Shown in pieces: positions 54,547-62,782 of a stretch of DNA of 64,000 nucleotides. The first letter of the stretch is position 1. The number at the start of each line of letters is the position of its first letter. The notes under the pieces were generated by a model. It was not told the origin of the DNA, ran no database searches, and worked only from the letters and a program-made list of their open reading frames with translations. This DNA is from Paeniglutamicibacter antarcticus_C (GTDB taxonomy: Bacteria > Actinomycetota > Actinomycetes > Actinomycetales > Micrococcaceae). The stretch spans positions 62,001-126,000 of the forward strand of contig NZ_BAABLK010000027.1 of assembly GCF_039544305.1 (NCBI RefSeq). Reading direction: 5' to 3'. The translations under genes and the position numbers were made by a program.

Positions 54547-55152
54547 TCAGGGTAGGTCCAGGGACACCACGGCCAGGAAGCCGCGGCCGCTGATCCTCGG
54601 GGAGTCCTCTTCTCCACCCACGATGGTGTCGCGCACTTGAAGTGGTTCTTCGGTTTCACCGTGCAGCACCGTGGCCTTGCCCTGCAGCATGACACCGAAT
54701 TGCGCATCGAAGAGGTTCTGCTCGCGTTTCTTGGACAGCTCCACGATGCGTACGTTCCCGCGCACGGCTCCGCTGCGGGTGATCAGGTTCAGGGCCAGCA
54801 ACTCGCCGGTTGGCAACGCGGCGGAGACAGCGCTGGCACCGGAGAACCTCAACGGGCGAAGGGACTCCACTGCCTGGACGGCGCCGTCGATGGTCAGCTC
54901 CAGCAGCTCCCCTCTGATGAGTGTCAGCGTGCGGTCGAACCCGTCGTAGGGGGTGAATTCCCCGGCCCGTTCAATGGAGGCAACGCTCAGCCTCCAATCC
55001 CAAGTGCCGCCCGCTGCCGGCAGCAGGCCGGCCTTGTCGCCCATGCGCCCGGCCGCGATTTCCCGCACGTCGCCGTGTGCCCATTTGCGCTTGGTGGAAT
55101 CGGCAAGGTGCACGATGGTGCCGGTTGCCAAAGGATCGTTCGAGACTGTCAT
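54547..55152 (-). CDS. hutD: HutD family protein
   Basis: A 201-residue cupin-like HutD protein, which accompanies histidine-degradation genes and is thought to limit pathway activity, possibly by binding an intermediate. Recognisable parts are WDWRLSVASIERAGEFTPYDGFDRTLTLI (in part) and GELLALNLITRSG. ATG 55152 is chosen for the protein's natural start; an upstream open frame has no similarity. It is the last gene of the minus-strand group following hutH and a LysE exporter, 20 bases after the latter. Confidence 0.8.
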   Translation of the reverse strand: MTVSNDPLATGTIVHLADSTKRKWAHGDVREIAAGRMGDKAGLLPAAGGTWDWRLSVASIERAGEFTPYDGFDRTLTLIRGELLELTIDGAVQAVESLRPLRFSGASAVSAALPTGELLALNLITRSGAVRGNVRIVELSKKREQNLFDAQFGVMLQGKATVLHGETEEPLQVRDTIVGGEEDSPRISGRGFLAVVSLDLP

Positions 55153-55172
55153 GCCAAGAAGTCTAGTGGGAA

Positions 55173-55832
55173 CTACACAAAGGCTCCGATGAATACCACG
55201 GCACCCATGAGCGCCAATGCCGCGGAGGACACCCGCTCGAGCCAGATGCTGGCTTTGGGGCTCTTGAACCAGTCCATGGCACGGGCTGCGATGAAGGTCA
55301 GCACCATGAAGTAGAGAAGCCCGATGATCCCGAATACCGCGCCGAGCAGCAACGCGGAAGCGAGCATGTTGGAATCCGCTGGGATGAACGGCGGCATCAG
55401 GGCCAGGAAGAGCAAGCCGAGCTTGGGATTCAGTGCCGAGGAAATCGTTCCCGCGCGCACCGATTGCCAGAGCGTGAACTCTACGGGCCCGGTGGCGGCC
55501 AGTGAACGGGTGGCGGTCCGGGCCGTTGCCGCCGTGGCCCCGGCCAGGAACTTGGCCTTGACCAGCGATCCCAACCCCAGGTAAAGCAGGTAAAGTCCAC
55601 CGATGACGGCGATCGCCTGGTGGATCGCGGGGTATCTCTGCAGCAGTGCAGCCACTCCGAGGCCGGCTAATGCCGCCCACGCCATCACGGAGACCATCAT
55701 TCCCAGGGCCGCGGCGATCCCGTTGCGTGGGCGGTTGAGCGCGTAGCGAAGCAGCAAGAAGGTATCGGGCCCGGGGGAGAGGACGACAACCAAGGCGACC
55801 CCGGCGAAACCAAGAAGAGCGGAAAACGGCAT
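55173..55832 (-). CDS. LysE family amino-acid exporter
   Basis: A 219-residue LysE/RhtB translocator with about six transmembrane helices. Family features: VVVLSPGPDTFLLLRYAL near the N-terminus, the central YLLYLGLGSLVKAK, and SALNPKLGLLFLALMPPFI. These proteins export amino acids. Placed between hutH and hutD, it may export histidine, glutamate or another product when the pathway is loaded; this is inference from location. The gap of 105 bases to hutH holds no gene. Confidence 0.88.
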   Translation of the reverse strand: MPFSALLGFAGVALVVVLSPGPDTFLLLRYALNRPRNGIAAALGMMVSVMAWAALAGLGVAALLQRYPAIHQAIAVIGGLYLLYLGLGSLVKAKFLAGATAATARTATRSLAATGPVEFTLWQSVRAGTISSALNPKLGLLFLALMPPFIPADSNMLASALLLGAVFGIIGLLYFMVLTFIAARAMDWFKSPKASIWLERVSSAALALMGAVVFIGAFV

Positions 55833-55937
55833 GCCCCCATTATCCGCAATTCATGCGTGACTTAAACAGACGCATGGGGCAGTGCCGCGAACCGAACGGA
55901 ATCGTGCGGCACTGCCTAGGGCCGTATGTTCGTTGGC

Positions 55938-57500
55938 TCAGGCCAGCGGTGCCCGTGCTGCCGTGTTCGCGGCTTCAAGAAGGGTGCCGTTGGCGACGAG
56001 CTGGAAGACGGCTTCGATCTCCGGGGAGAGGAACCTGTCGGTGCCCGGGCCCTCGACCTTGGTGCGGATGACTTGGCGCACCGCGGAGATCACCGGGGAC
56101 GACTTAGAGGTCTCCATGCCGCCGTCGCGCATGTCAAGGGCGCGGGCGCTGGTGAGCAGCTCGATGGCCAGTACCCGTGCCAGGCCGTCAATCGACTTGC
56201 GCAGCTTCAGCCCTGCGTGCCAGCCCATTGAGACGTGGTCTTCTTGCATAGCCGATGAAGGAATCGAATCCACCGAAGCAGGGACGGCAAGGCGCTTGAG
56301 CTCCGAGACGATGCCCGCTGCGGTGTATTGGGCGATCATGTGCCCGGAATCCACTCCCGGGTCAGCGGCGAGGAAGGCGTTGAGCCCGTGGTTGCGGGCC
56401 TTGTCCAGGAACCGGTCGGTGCGGCGCTCCGACATGGAAGCCATATCCGCGACGGCGATGGCCAGGAAGTCCAGCACGTATCCGACCGGGGCGCCGTGGA
56501 AGTTGCCGTTGGATTCAACCCGCCCGTCCACGGTGACCACCGGGTTGTCGATGGCCGAGGCAAGTTCGATGGCGGCAACGGATTCGGCGTGGGCCAATGT
56601 GGCGCGTGCGGCGCCGTGCACCTGAGGGGCGCAGCGCAGCGAATAGGCGTCCTGCACGCGGGTGAACTTGTGTGCGCCGGCCTTTTGCTCGGCAATCAAC
56701 CTCGAGCCGTCGAGCGTCGCGCGCATGTTGGCGGCGGAGTCGCGCTGGCCCGGGTGTGGGCGCAGGGCATGGATGTCTTCGGCGAAGACGGCGTCGGTGC
56801 CCAACAGCCCCTCGACGCTCATCGCGGCACTGAGGTCCGCAATGGACAGCAGGGAGTGCAGGTCCGCAGCGGCCAGCAAGAGCATGCCGAGCATCCCGTC
56901 GGTTCCGTTGACCAGGGCCAGGCCTTCCTTCTCCGCCAGCACCACAGGGGTGATCCCGGCTGCCGCAAGCGCCTCAGCTGCGTCCATTGCTGTGCCGGCT
57001 GCGTCGCGGACCGGGCCCTCGCCCATCAATGCCAGCGCAGCGTGGGACAGCGGAGCCAGATCTCCCGAGCAGCCCAGGGAACCGTATTCCCCGATGACCG
57101 GGGTGATTCCCGCGTTCAGCACCGCGGCGTAGGTCTGTGCCACCACGGGGCGGACCCCGGTGCGGCCGGTGGCCAGGGTGGACAGCCGGTTGAGCATCAG
57201 GGCCCGCACCACTTCGCGGGGCACCTCGGCGCCGGAGGAAGCGGCGTGGGAGCGGATCAGCGAGCGCTGCAACTGAGCCCGCAACTCCACGGGGATCTGC
57301 TTGGTGGCCAGTGCGCCGAATCCGGTGGACACCCCGTAGTGCGGAACCGAGTCGTTGACCAGGGCCTCAATGACCGAGCGGGAGGAGTCGATGGCGGCTA
57401 GCGCGTCGGTACCCAGCTGAACCTTGGCATCGTGCCGGGCCACTGCCACGACGTCTGCCGGGCTGAGGGCTCCGTTGGAGATGGTGATGCTGGCATTCAT
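55938..57500 (-). CDS. hutH: Histidine ammonia-lyase
   Basis: HutH, 520 residues, converts L-histidine to trans-urocanate and ammonia. The MIO prosthetic group forms from Cys-Ser-Gly in GSLGCSGDLAPLSH (about residue 142), where many relatives have Ala-Ser-Gly. Other motifs: YGVSTGFGALA, NGTDGMLGMLLLA, QDAYSLRCAPQVHGA and SAMQEDHVSMG. ATG 57500 has AAGGA upstream. Divergent from the IclR regulator, with paired inverted repeats between them. Confidence 0.95.
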   Translation of the reverse strand: MNASITISNGALSPADVVAVARHDAKVQLGTDALAAIDSSRSVIEALVNDSVPHYGVSTGFGALATKQIPVELRAQLQRSLIRSHAASSGAEVPREVVRALMLNRLSTLATGRTGVRPVVAQTYAAVLNAGITPVIGEYGSLGCSGDLAPLSHAALALMGEGPVRDAAGTAMDAAEALAAAGITPVVLAEKEGLALVNGTDGMLGMLLLAAADLHSLLSIADLSAAMSVEGLLGTDAVFAEDIHALRPHPGQRDSAANMRATLDGSRLIAEQKAGAHKFTRVQDAYSLRCAPQVHGAARATLAHAESVAAIELASAIDNPVVTVDGRVESNGNFHGAPVGYVLDFLAIAVADMASMSERRTDRFLDKARNHGLNAFLAADPGVDSGHMIAQYTAAGIVSELKRLAVPASVDSIPSSAMQEDHVSMGWHAGLKLRKSIDGLARVLAIELLTSARALDMRDGGMETSKSSPVISAVRQVIRTKVEGPGTDRFLSPEIEAVFQLVANGTLLEAANTAARAPLA

Positions 57501-57543
57501 GTGCTTTTCCTTTTCGGACGGGCTGGTTTCCGCGCTTGGCGGT

Positions 57544-57563
57544 GAGCGAATAAAAACTCGCTC
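57544..57563. promoter_or_regulatory. Inverted repeat near the hutH start
   Basis: GAGCGA (57544-57549) and TCGCTC (57558-57563) flank an 8-base AT-rich spacer, about 45 bases upstream of hutH. It could be an operator or part of the hutH leader. Confidence 0.4.
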
Positions 57564-57574
57564 TTGCCAATGGG

Positions 57575-57603
57575 TGAAATAAGCGTTTCAATAAGTGAAA
57601 CGC
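57575..57603. promoter_or_regulatory. IclR-type operator array in the hutH-iclR gap
   Basis: GCGTTTCA (57583-57590) and TGAAACGC (57596-57603) are perfect 8-base arms around the spacer ATAAG. A further TGAAA (57575-57579) pairs with TTTCA (57586-57590) to make an overlapping second palindrome. TTTCA/TGAAA half sites of this kind suit IclR dimers, and the position would control both hutH and iclR. Confidence 0.55.
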
Positions 57604-57732
57604 ATAAGGTGCCTCGAGGGCAAGCCCCCGGAGGGTACGGAAAACATTTCCAGCTCTTTTCCACCGACTGCGGTACTGCAAGGCCAAATAACCAAGACCA
57701 TCAAGCACCGCACCTACTTTGGAGGAACCGAC

Positions 57733-58410
57733 GTGGCAGAACCGGCAACCAGGACGGTGGAACGCGCGCTGCAGCTTCTCGGCGCCGTGTGTGAAGCCGG
57801 CGCGGTGTCCCTTGCCGACGCCGCACGCGGAACCGAGCTTTCCGCCTCCACCGCACTGCGGCTGCTACGGACCTTGGAAACCAGCGGCTTCGTGCGCAAG
57901 GACGCAGAGGGCGACTACCGTCCGGGATTGCGCCTGGTCCAGCTCGGTGCCCAGGCACTGAGCCACGAATCACTCATCGACCTGGCCCTGCCTGCGCTTC
58001 AGCGCTTGGTGGATGCCACCGGCGAATCGGCATACCTCTCGGTGCGCGGACACCAGGGAACCGGTAGCGACCATGCCGTGTACCTGGCCATCGTGGAGGG
58101 AACCCATTCGGTGCGCCACGCCTCCTGGGTCGGACGCAGCGTCCCCCTTGAAGGCTCTAGCCTCGGGGTCGTCTTTGGCGGGGCGACGCCGGAGTCGGGC
58201 TATGCGGTTTCTGACCGCGGGGTCGAGGCGGATGTCACCGGGATCGCGGCCCCGCTGCAGCACCCCGGGGACCCCGGGAACGGGCACGGCCCGGTTGCCG
58301 CGCTCTCCGTGGTTTCCCCCAGCTACCGGATGAACCCGGAACACATTGCACGCATCGGGGAGCTGGTGGCGGCCGAGGCCCAAGCCCTCTTCGGCGTAAA
58401 GACCCACTGA
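57733..58410 (+). CDS. IclR-family transcriptional regulator of the hut locus
   Basis: A 225-residue IclR protein, somewhat shorter than the usual 250. The N-terminal winged HTH is clear: TRTVERALQLLGAV, then LSASTALRLLRTLETSGFV (residues about 5-60). The effector domain has LVDATGESAYLSVRG and the C-terminal LSVVSPSYRM. GTG 57733 is set by GGAGGA 7 bases upstream; the open frame begins 138 bases earlier but lacks similarity. Divergent from hutH and immediately upstream of hutU. It probably responds to urocanate or histidine; which one cannot be read from the sequence. Confidence 0.88.
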   Translation: MAEPATRTVERALQLLGAVCEAGAVSLADAARGTELSASTALRLLRTLETSGFVRKDAEGDYRPGLRLVQLGAQALSHESLIDLALPALQRLVDATGESAYLSVRGHQGTGSDHAVYLAIVEGTHSVRHASWVGRSVPLEGSSLGVVFGGATPESGYAVSDRGVEADVTGIAAPLQHPGDPGNGHGPVAALSVVSPSYRMNPEHIARIGELVAAEAQALFGVKTH

Positions 58411-58459
58411 AAACCCAACCACACCACCAGCCCGGCACCCACTAAGGAGAACACCGAAA

Positions 58460-60139
58460 ATGAGCTTCACCCAACACGATCCCACACGCGTCATCCGAGC
58501 CCCGCGCGGCACCACGCTGAACGCGAAGTCCTGGGCCACCGAGGCTCCGCTGAGGATGCTGATGAACAACCTGGACCCGGAGGTCGCCGAGCGACCCGAG
58601 GACCTGGTCGTCTACGGTGGCACCGGTCGGGCCGCCCGCTCCTGGGAAGCCTACGATGCGATCATCGCCACGCTGAAGGACCTCGAGGAAGACGAGACGC
58701 TGCTGATCCAGTCGGGCAATCCAGTCGGTGTCTTCCGCACCAACAAGTGGGCACCGCGGGTGTTGATCGCCAACTCCAACCTGGTCGGTGACTGGGCCAC
58801 ATGGCCCGAATTCCGCAAGCTGGAGGCCGAGGGCCTGATGATGTACGGGCAGATGACAGCCGGCTCCTGGATCTACATCGGCACCCAGGGCATCCTGCAG
58901 GGCACCTATGAGACCTTCGCGGCAATCGGGGTCAAGCGCTACGGCGGCACCCTGGCAGGCACCCTGACGCTGACCGGCGGCTGCGGCGGCATGGGCGGGG
59001 CCCAGCCGTTGGCCGTCACCCTCAACGGTGGCGCCTGCCTGATCGTTGATGTCTCCGAGGATCGCCTGCGCCGCCGGATGGGCAAGCGCTACCTCGACGA
59101 CGTCGAACTGGACCTGGATGCAGCGATCGCTAAGGTCATGGCAGCCAAGAAGGAAAAACGCGCGCTGTCCGTCGGCTACGTCGGCAACGCCGCCGAGGTC
59201 TTCCCCGAACTGCTGCGCCGCCAGAAGGCGGGCGAGATCGACATCGACATCGTCACCGACCAGACTTCCGCGCACGACCCGCTGTCCTACCTGCCCGTTG
59301 AATACACCCTGGATGAATGGGATGCCGAGGCCAAGGCCGACGAGACCGGCTTCACCAAGAAGGCCCAGGTGTCCATGGCCCTGCACGTCGAGGCCATGGT
59401 CGGCTTCCAGGACATCGGAGCGGAGGTCTTCGACTACGGCAACTCCATCCGCGACGAGGCCCGCCAGGGTGGATTCGCCCGCGCGTTCGAATTTCCCGGC
59501 TTCGTCCCGGCCTACATTCGTCCGTTGTTCTGCGAGGGGCTTGGCCCGTTCCGCTGGGTGGCGCTGTCCGGGGACCCGGAAGACATCCGGGTGACCGACG
59601 AGGCGCTGAAGGAACTCTTCCCCGAGGATGCTCACCTGCACCGCTGGCTCAATGCGGCCCAGGAACATGTGGAGTTCGAGGGCCTGCCGGCACGCATCTG
59701 CTGGCTGGGCTACGGCGATCGCGCCAAGGCGGGCGTGCTGTTCAACAAACTGGTCGCCGAGGGCAAGGTCTCGGCCCCGATCGTGATCGGCCGCGACCAC
59801 CTGGACTCCGGATCGGTTGCCTCCCCGTACCGGGAGACCGAATCGATGAAGGACGGCTCGGACGCCATCGCCGACTGGCCGTTGCTCAACGCACTGACGG
59901 CCACCAGCTCCGGTGCCACCTGGGTCTCGATCCACCATGGCGGAGGGGTCGGCATCGGCCGCTCTATCCATGCCGGACAGGTCTCGGTCGCCGACGGCTC
60001 TGAACTGGCCGCCGCAAAGCTCGAAGCGCTGCTGACCAACGACCCGGGCATGGGCGTGATCCGCCACGTGGATGCCGGATACGAGCGTGCCATCGATGTC
60101 GCGCACGAGCGCGGGGTGCGCATCCCCATGGAAAAGTAG
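58460..60139 (+). CDS. hutU: Urocanate hydratase
   Basis: HutU, 559 residues, adds water to urocanate to give 4-imidazolone-5-propanoate, using tightly bound NAD+. Typical segments: LRMLMNNLDPEVAERP, LVVYGGTGRAARSWE, TAGSWIYIGTQGILQGTYETF (in part), GCGGMGGAQPLA, and the C-terminal HHGGGVGIGRSIHAG. The catalytic Cys lies in ALFCEGLGPFRW-type context (here RPLFCEGLGPFRW). AGGAG precedes ATG 58460, 49 bases after iclR. Confidence 0.96.
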   Translation: MSFTQHDPTRVIRAPRGTTLNAKSWATEAPLRMLMNNLDPEVAERPEDLVVYGGTGRAARSWEAYDAIIATLKDLEEDETLLIQSGNPVGVFRTNKWAPRVLIANSNLVGDWATWPEFRKLEAEGLMMYGQMTAGSWIYIGTQGILQGTYETFAAIGVKRYGGTLAGTLTLTGGCGGMGGAQPLAVTLNGGACLIVDVSEDRLRRRMGKRYLDDVELDLDAAIAKVMAAKKEKRALSVGYVGNAAEVFPELLRRQKAGEIDIDIVTDQTSAHDPLSYLPVEYTLDEWDAEAKADETGFTKKAQVSMALHVEAMVGFQDIGAEVFDYGNSIRDEARQGGFARAFEFPGFVPAYIRPLFCEGLGPFRWVALSGDPEDIRVTDEALKELFPEDAHLHRWLNAAQEHVEFEGLPARICWLGYGDRAKAGVLFNKLVAEGKVSAPIVIGRDHLDSGSVASPYRETESMKDGSDAIADWPLLNALTATSSGATWVSIHHGGGVGIGRSIHAGQVSVADGSELAAAKLEALLTNDPGMGVIRHVDAGYERAIDVAHERGVRIPMEK

Positions 60140-60149
60140 GGCTCCGGCG

Positions 60150-61493
60150 ATGGACGACGGCTTCGGGACACGCGTCGAACGACTCGAAACGACCGAACGT
60201 CCCCGCGGGCTGTGGCGCTTCTTCGCCTACAGCCTCATCGGGATCTTCATGTTCTTCATTCCCATCAACATCGCAGGAAAGGAAACCATCCCGCTGGACC
60301 ACCTGGTCACGGGGATCACCACGGGGCTGGGCCCGGTGGTCAAGTACCTGATCCTGGCGGTGATCCTGGCCGGGACGATCTACCCCTTCGCCTCCGGGCG
60401 CTGGCGTGACTCCGGGATCAAGACGCTTTTTGCGTACCTGAACATCCTGGGCCTGGCCACGGGCACCATGATGGTGTTCAACGTGGGGCCGGCGTTGCTC
60501 TTCGAGTCGGACCTCGGACCGTTTTTGTTCGACAAACTGGTGATCCCGGTGGGAATGATCGTGCCCGTCGGCGCCATCTTCCTGGCCCTGCTGGTGGGCT
60601 ACGGACTGATGGAGTTCGTCGGTGTGCTGGTGCAACCGGTCATGCGCCCGCTGTGGCGAACCCCTGGTCGCTCCGCGATTGACGCCGTGGCGTCGTTCGT
60701 CGGCAGCTACTCGTTGGGCCTGTTGATCACCGATCGGATGTACCAGTCCGGCCGGTACACCGGCCGGGAATCGGCGATCATCGCCACCGGCTTCTCCACC
60801 GTCTCGGTCACCTTCATGCTGATCGTGGCCAAGACGCTGGAGATCATGCACCTCTGGCTGCCCTACTTCTTCCTCACGTTCGGGGTGACGTTCCTGGTCA
60901 CGGCCATCGTGGTGCGCATCCCGCCGCTGAGCCGCATCAAGGACACCTATTTCCCGGCTGCCACCGCGCAGCCCGAACAAAAGGTCACCTCGCGCCGGAT
61001 GGCCACCGCCTGGTCCGAGGCCATGGGGATGCTGGATACCGCACCGAGGCTGGGTGCCAACATCTGGGCCAACTTCAAGAGCGGGGTGTTGATGTCGATG
61101 GCGATCCTGCCCTCGATCCTCTCCGTGGGCCTGATCGGGCTGCTGCTGGCCCGGTTCACCCCGGTCTTCGACTGGCTGGGCCTCATCTTTTTGCCGATCA
61201 CCTGGGCCGTGGGCCTGCCCGATCCGATGCTCGCCGCCAAGGCGTCCGCGGTGGGCATCGCCGAGATGTTCCTGCCGGCCACCGTGGTCGCGGGGCACGA
61301 ATCGGAGTTGCTGCGCCTGGTGATCGGCGTAGTGTGCGTCTCGGCGATCATCTTCTTCTCGGCCCTGGTGCCATGCATCCTGGCCACCCGCATCCCGATC
61401 AAGCTCTGGCACCTGTTCGCCATATGGGCCCAGCGCGTGGCGCTGAGCCTGCTGATCGCCACCCCGATTGCCTACCTGATGGTCGGAAGATAG
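60150..61493 (+). CDS. YjiH family transporter-like protein (Gate domain)
   Basis: A 447-residue membrane protein with about 10 helices and the nucleoside-recognition (Gate) domain. Family parts: YSLIGIFMFFIPINIAGKETIPLDH (in part), GLLITDRMYQSGRYTGRE and GLPDPMLAAKASAVGIAEMFLP. YjiH proteins occur inside hut loci of Gram-positive bacteria and are suspected histidine or urocanate permeases. ATG 60150 follows the hutU stop by 10 bases with CTCCGG only; translation may be coupled. Next gene begins after 11 bases. Confidence 0.82.
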   Translation: MDDGFGTRVERLETTERPRGLWRFFAYSLIGIFMFFIPINIAGKETIPLDHLVTGITTGLGPVVKYLILAVILAGTIYPFASGRWRDSGIKTLFAYLNILGLATGTMMVFNVGPALLFESDLGPFLFDKLVIPVGMIVPVGAIFLALLVGYGLMEFVGVLVQPVMRPLWRTPGRSAIDAVASFVGSYSLGLLITDRMYQSGRYTGRESAIIATGFSTVSVTFMLIVAKTLEIMHLWLPYFFLTFGVTFLVTAIVVRIPPLSRIKDTYFPAATAQPEQKVTSRRMATAWSEAMGMLDTAPRLGANIWANFKSGVLMSMAILPSILSVGLIGLLLARFTPVFDWLGLIFLPITWAVGLPDPMLAAKASAVGIAEMFLPATVVAGHESELLRLVIGVVCVSAIIFFSALVPCILATRIPIKLWHLFAIWAQRVALSLLIATPIAYLMVGR

Positions 61494-61504
61494 GAACCCC
61501 AAGC

Positions 61505-62782
61505 ATGAACACGCAAACAGTCAATTCGCTCATGGCAGCCATTAGCGACGTGGGCCGCGATCAAACCCGCGGAGGCTACTCGCGTCCGGTCTACTCCGGA
61601 GCCGAAACCACGCTGCGCGAATGGTTCAGTGCCGAGGCCACCGCACGCGGCCTCGATGTCTCCACCGATGCCAACGGCATCATCTGGGCCTGGTGGGACC
61701 TGCCCGGTGCCACCGATACGGCCCTCTCGCGCCGCGGAGCCCTGGTCACCGGCTCGCACCTGGATTCGGTGCCCGGCGGCGGGGCGTTCGACGGACCGCT
61801 GGGTGTGGCCAGCGCGCTGGCGGCCCATGACGTGCTCGCGGCACGTGAGGCCTCCGGGGCGCTTTTGCGCAATCGGGCCATGGCCATCTCGGTGTTCCCC
61901 GAGGAGGAAGGCTCGCGCTTCGGCGTCGCCTGCCTGGGTTCGCGGCTGCTCACCGGTGCCATCAACCCGGTGAGGGCGCTGAACCTGCGTGATGCCAACG
62001 GCAACACCTTTGCCGACGTGGCCGCCGCCAACGGCATGGACCCGGCCGGTTTCGGTCGCGACGAGGCGGCTCTGACGCTGATTGGGGACTTCATCGAGCT
62101 GCACGTGGAACAGGGCAAGGGCCTGAACTCCGAAGCCCACACCGATCACGCGGGCCGCGGCCCCGCGCTGGCCATCGGGGACACCATCCTGGGCCACGGT
62201 CGCTGGAAGCTGAGCTTCACCGGGCAGGGCAACCACGCCGGGACAACGCTCATGGCCGATCGTGCGGACCCGATGCTCGCCGCGGCGCAGATGATAGTGG
62301 CGGTCCGCGCCACCGCGTCCGCCCAGGACAATGCCCGGGCCACCGTCGGCAGGCTGGAGCCGGTGCCCGGAGGAACCAACGTGATCGCCTCGCGCGTGGA
62401 CCTCTGGCTCGATGTGCGCCACCCGGAGGACGCCGTCACGGCGATGCTGGTTCAAAAGATCCACGGCCAGGCCCAACGCATCGCGGCCATGGAGGGCTGC
62501 GCGGTGTTCTTGACCGAGGAATCGCTCTCCGGTACGGTGCACTTCGACCCGGTCCTGGCCAACGCGCTGGCTGCCTCGGTGCGCCGCACGGTCCCCGGCG
62601 CCCCGCTGCTGCCCACCGGTGCCGGGCACGACGCCGGTGTCCTGGCAGCGGAGGTCCCGACCGGGATGCTCTATGTACGCAACCCCTCGGGCATCAGCCA
62701 CTCGCCGGAGGAACACGTCGAGAACGACGATGCCCATGCCGGTGTCCAGGCCCTCGCCGATGTGCTGGAGGACCTGCTGTGA
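61505..62782 (+). CDS. M20-family amidohydrolase (allantoate amidohydrolase-like)
   Basis: A 425-residue dinuclear zinc hydrolase of the allantoate/N-carbamoyl amidohydrolase group. Metal and active-site motifs are complete: TGSHLDSVPGGGAFDGPLG, PEEEGSRFGVACLGSR, IELHVEQGKGL, GQGNHAGTTLM and PTGAGHDAG. ATG 61505 matches the family start; no other allantoin genes are nearby. Because it lies between hutU and hutF, and no HutG-type deformylase is visible, a role as N-formylglutamate or formimino-type amidohydrolase in histidine breakdown is inferred. Its TGA overlaps the hutF GTG (GTGA). Confidence 0.85.
   Translation: MNTQTVNSLMAAISDVGRDQTRGGYSRPVYSGAETTLREWFSAEATARGLDVSTDANGIIWAWWDLPGATDTALSRRGALVTGSHLDSVPGGGAFDGPLGVASALAAHDVLAAREASGALLRNRAMAISVFPEEEGSRFGVACLGSRLLTGAINPVRALNLRDANGNTFADVAAANGMDPAGFGRDEAALTLIGDFIELHVEQGKGLNSEAHTDHAGRGPALAIGDTILGHGRWKLSFTGQGNHAGTTLMADRADPMLAAAQMIVAVRATASAQDNARATVGRLEPVPGGTNVIASRVDLWLDVRHPEDAVTAMLVQKIHGQAQRIAAMEGCAVFLTEESLSGTVHFDPVLANALAASVRRTVPGAPLLPTGAGHDAGVLAAEVPTGMLYVRNPSGISHSPEEHVENDDAHAGVQALADVLEDLL

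Noticed and set aside
58442..60106. Minus-strand open frame of about 554 codons opposite hutU
   Set aside because: hutU is unambiguous on the plus strand; the antisense frame has shadow-type composition and no motifs.
59964..61502. Minus-strand open frame of about 512 codons opposite the YjiH gene
   Set aside because: The translation is a His/Gln/Arg-rich low-complexity string, the usual antisense of a membrane protein gene.
61505..62782. Allantoin degradation locus
   Set aside because: Only the M20 hydrolase resembles that pathway; all other genes around it are histidine-utilisation genes.
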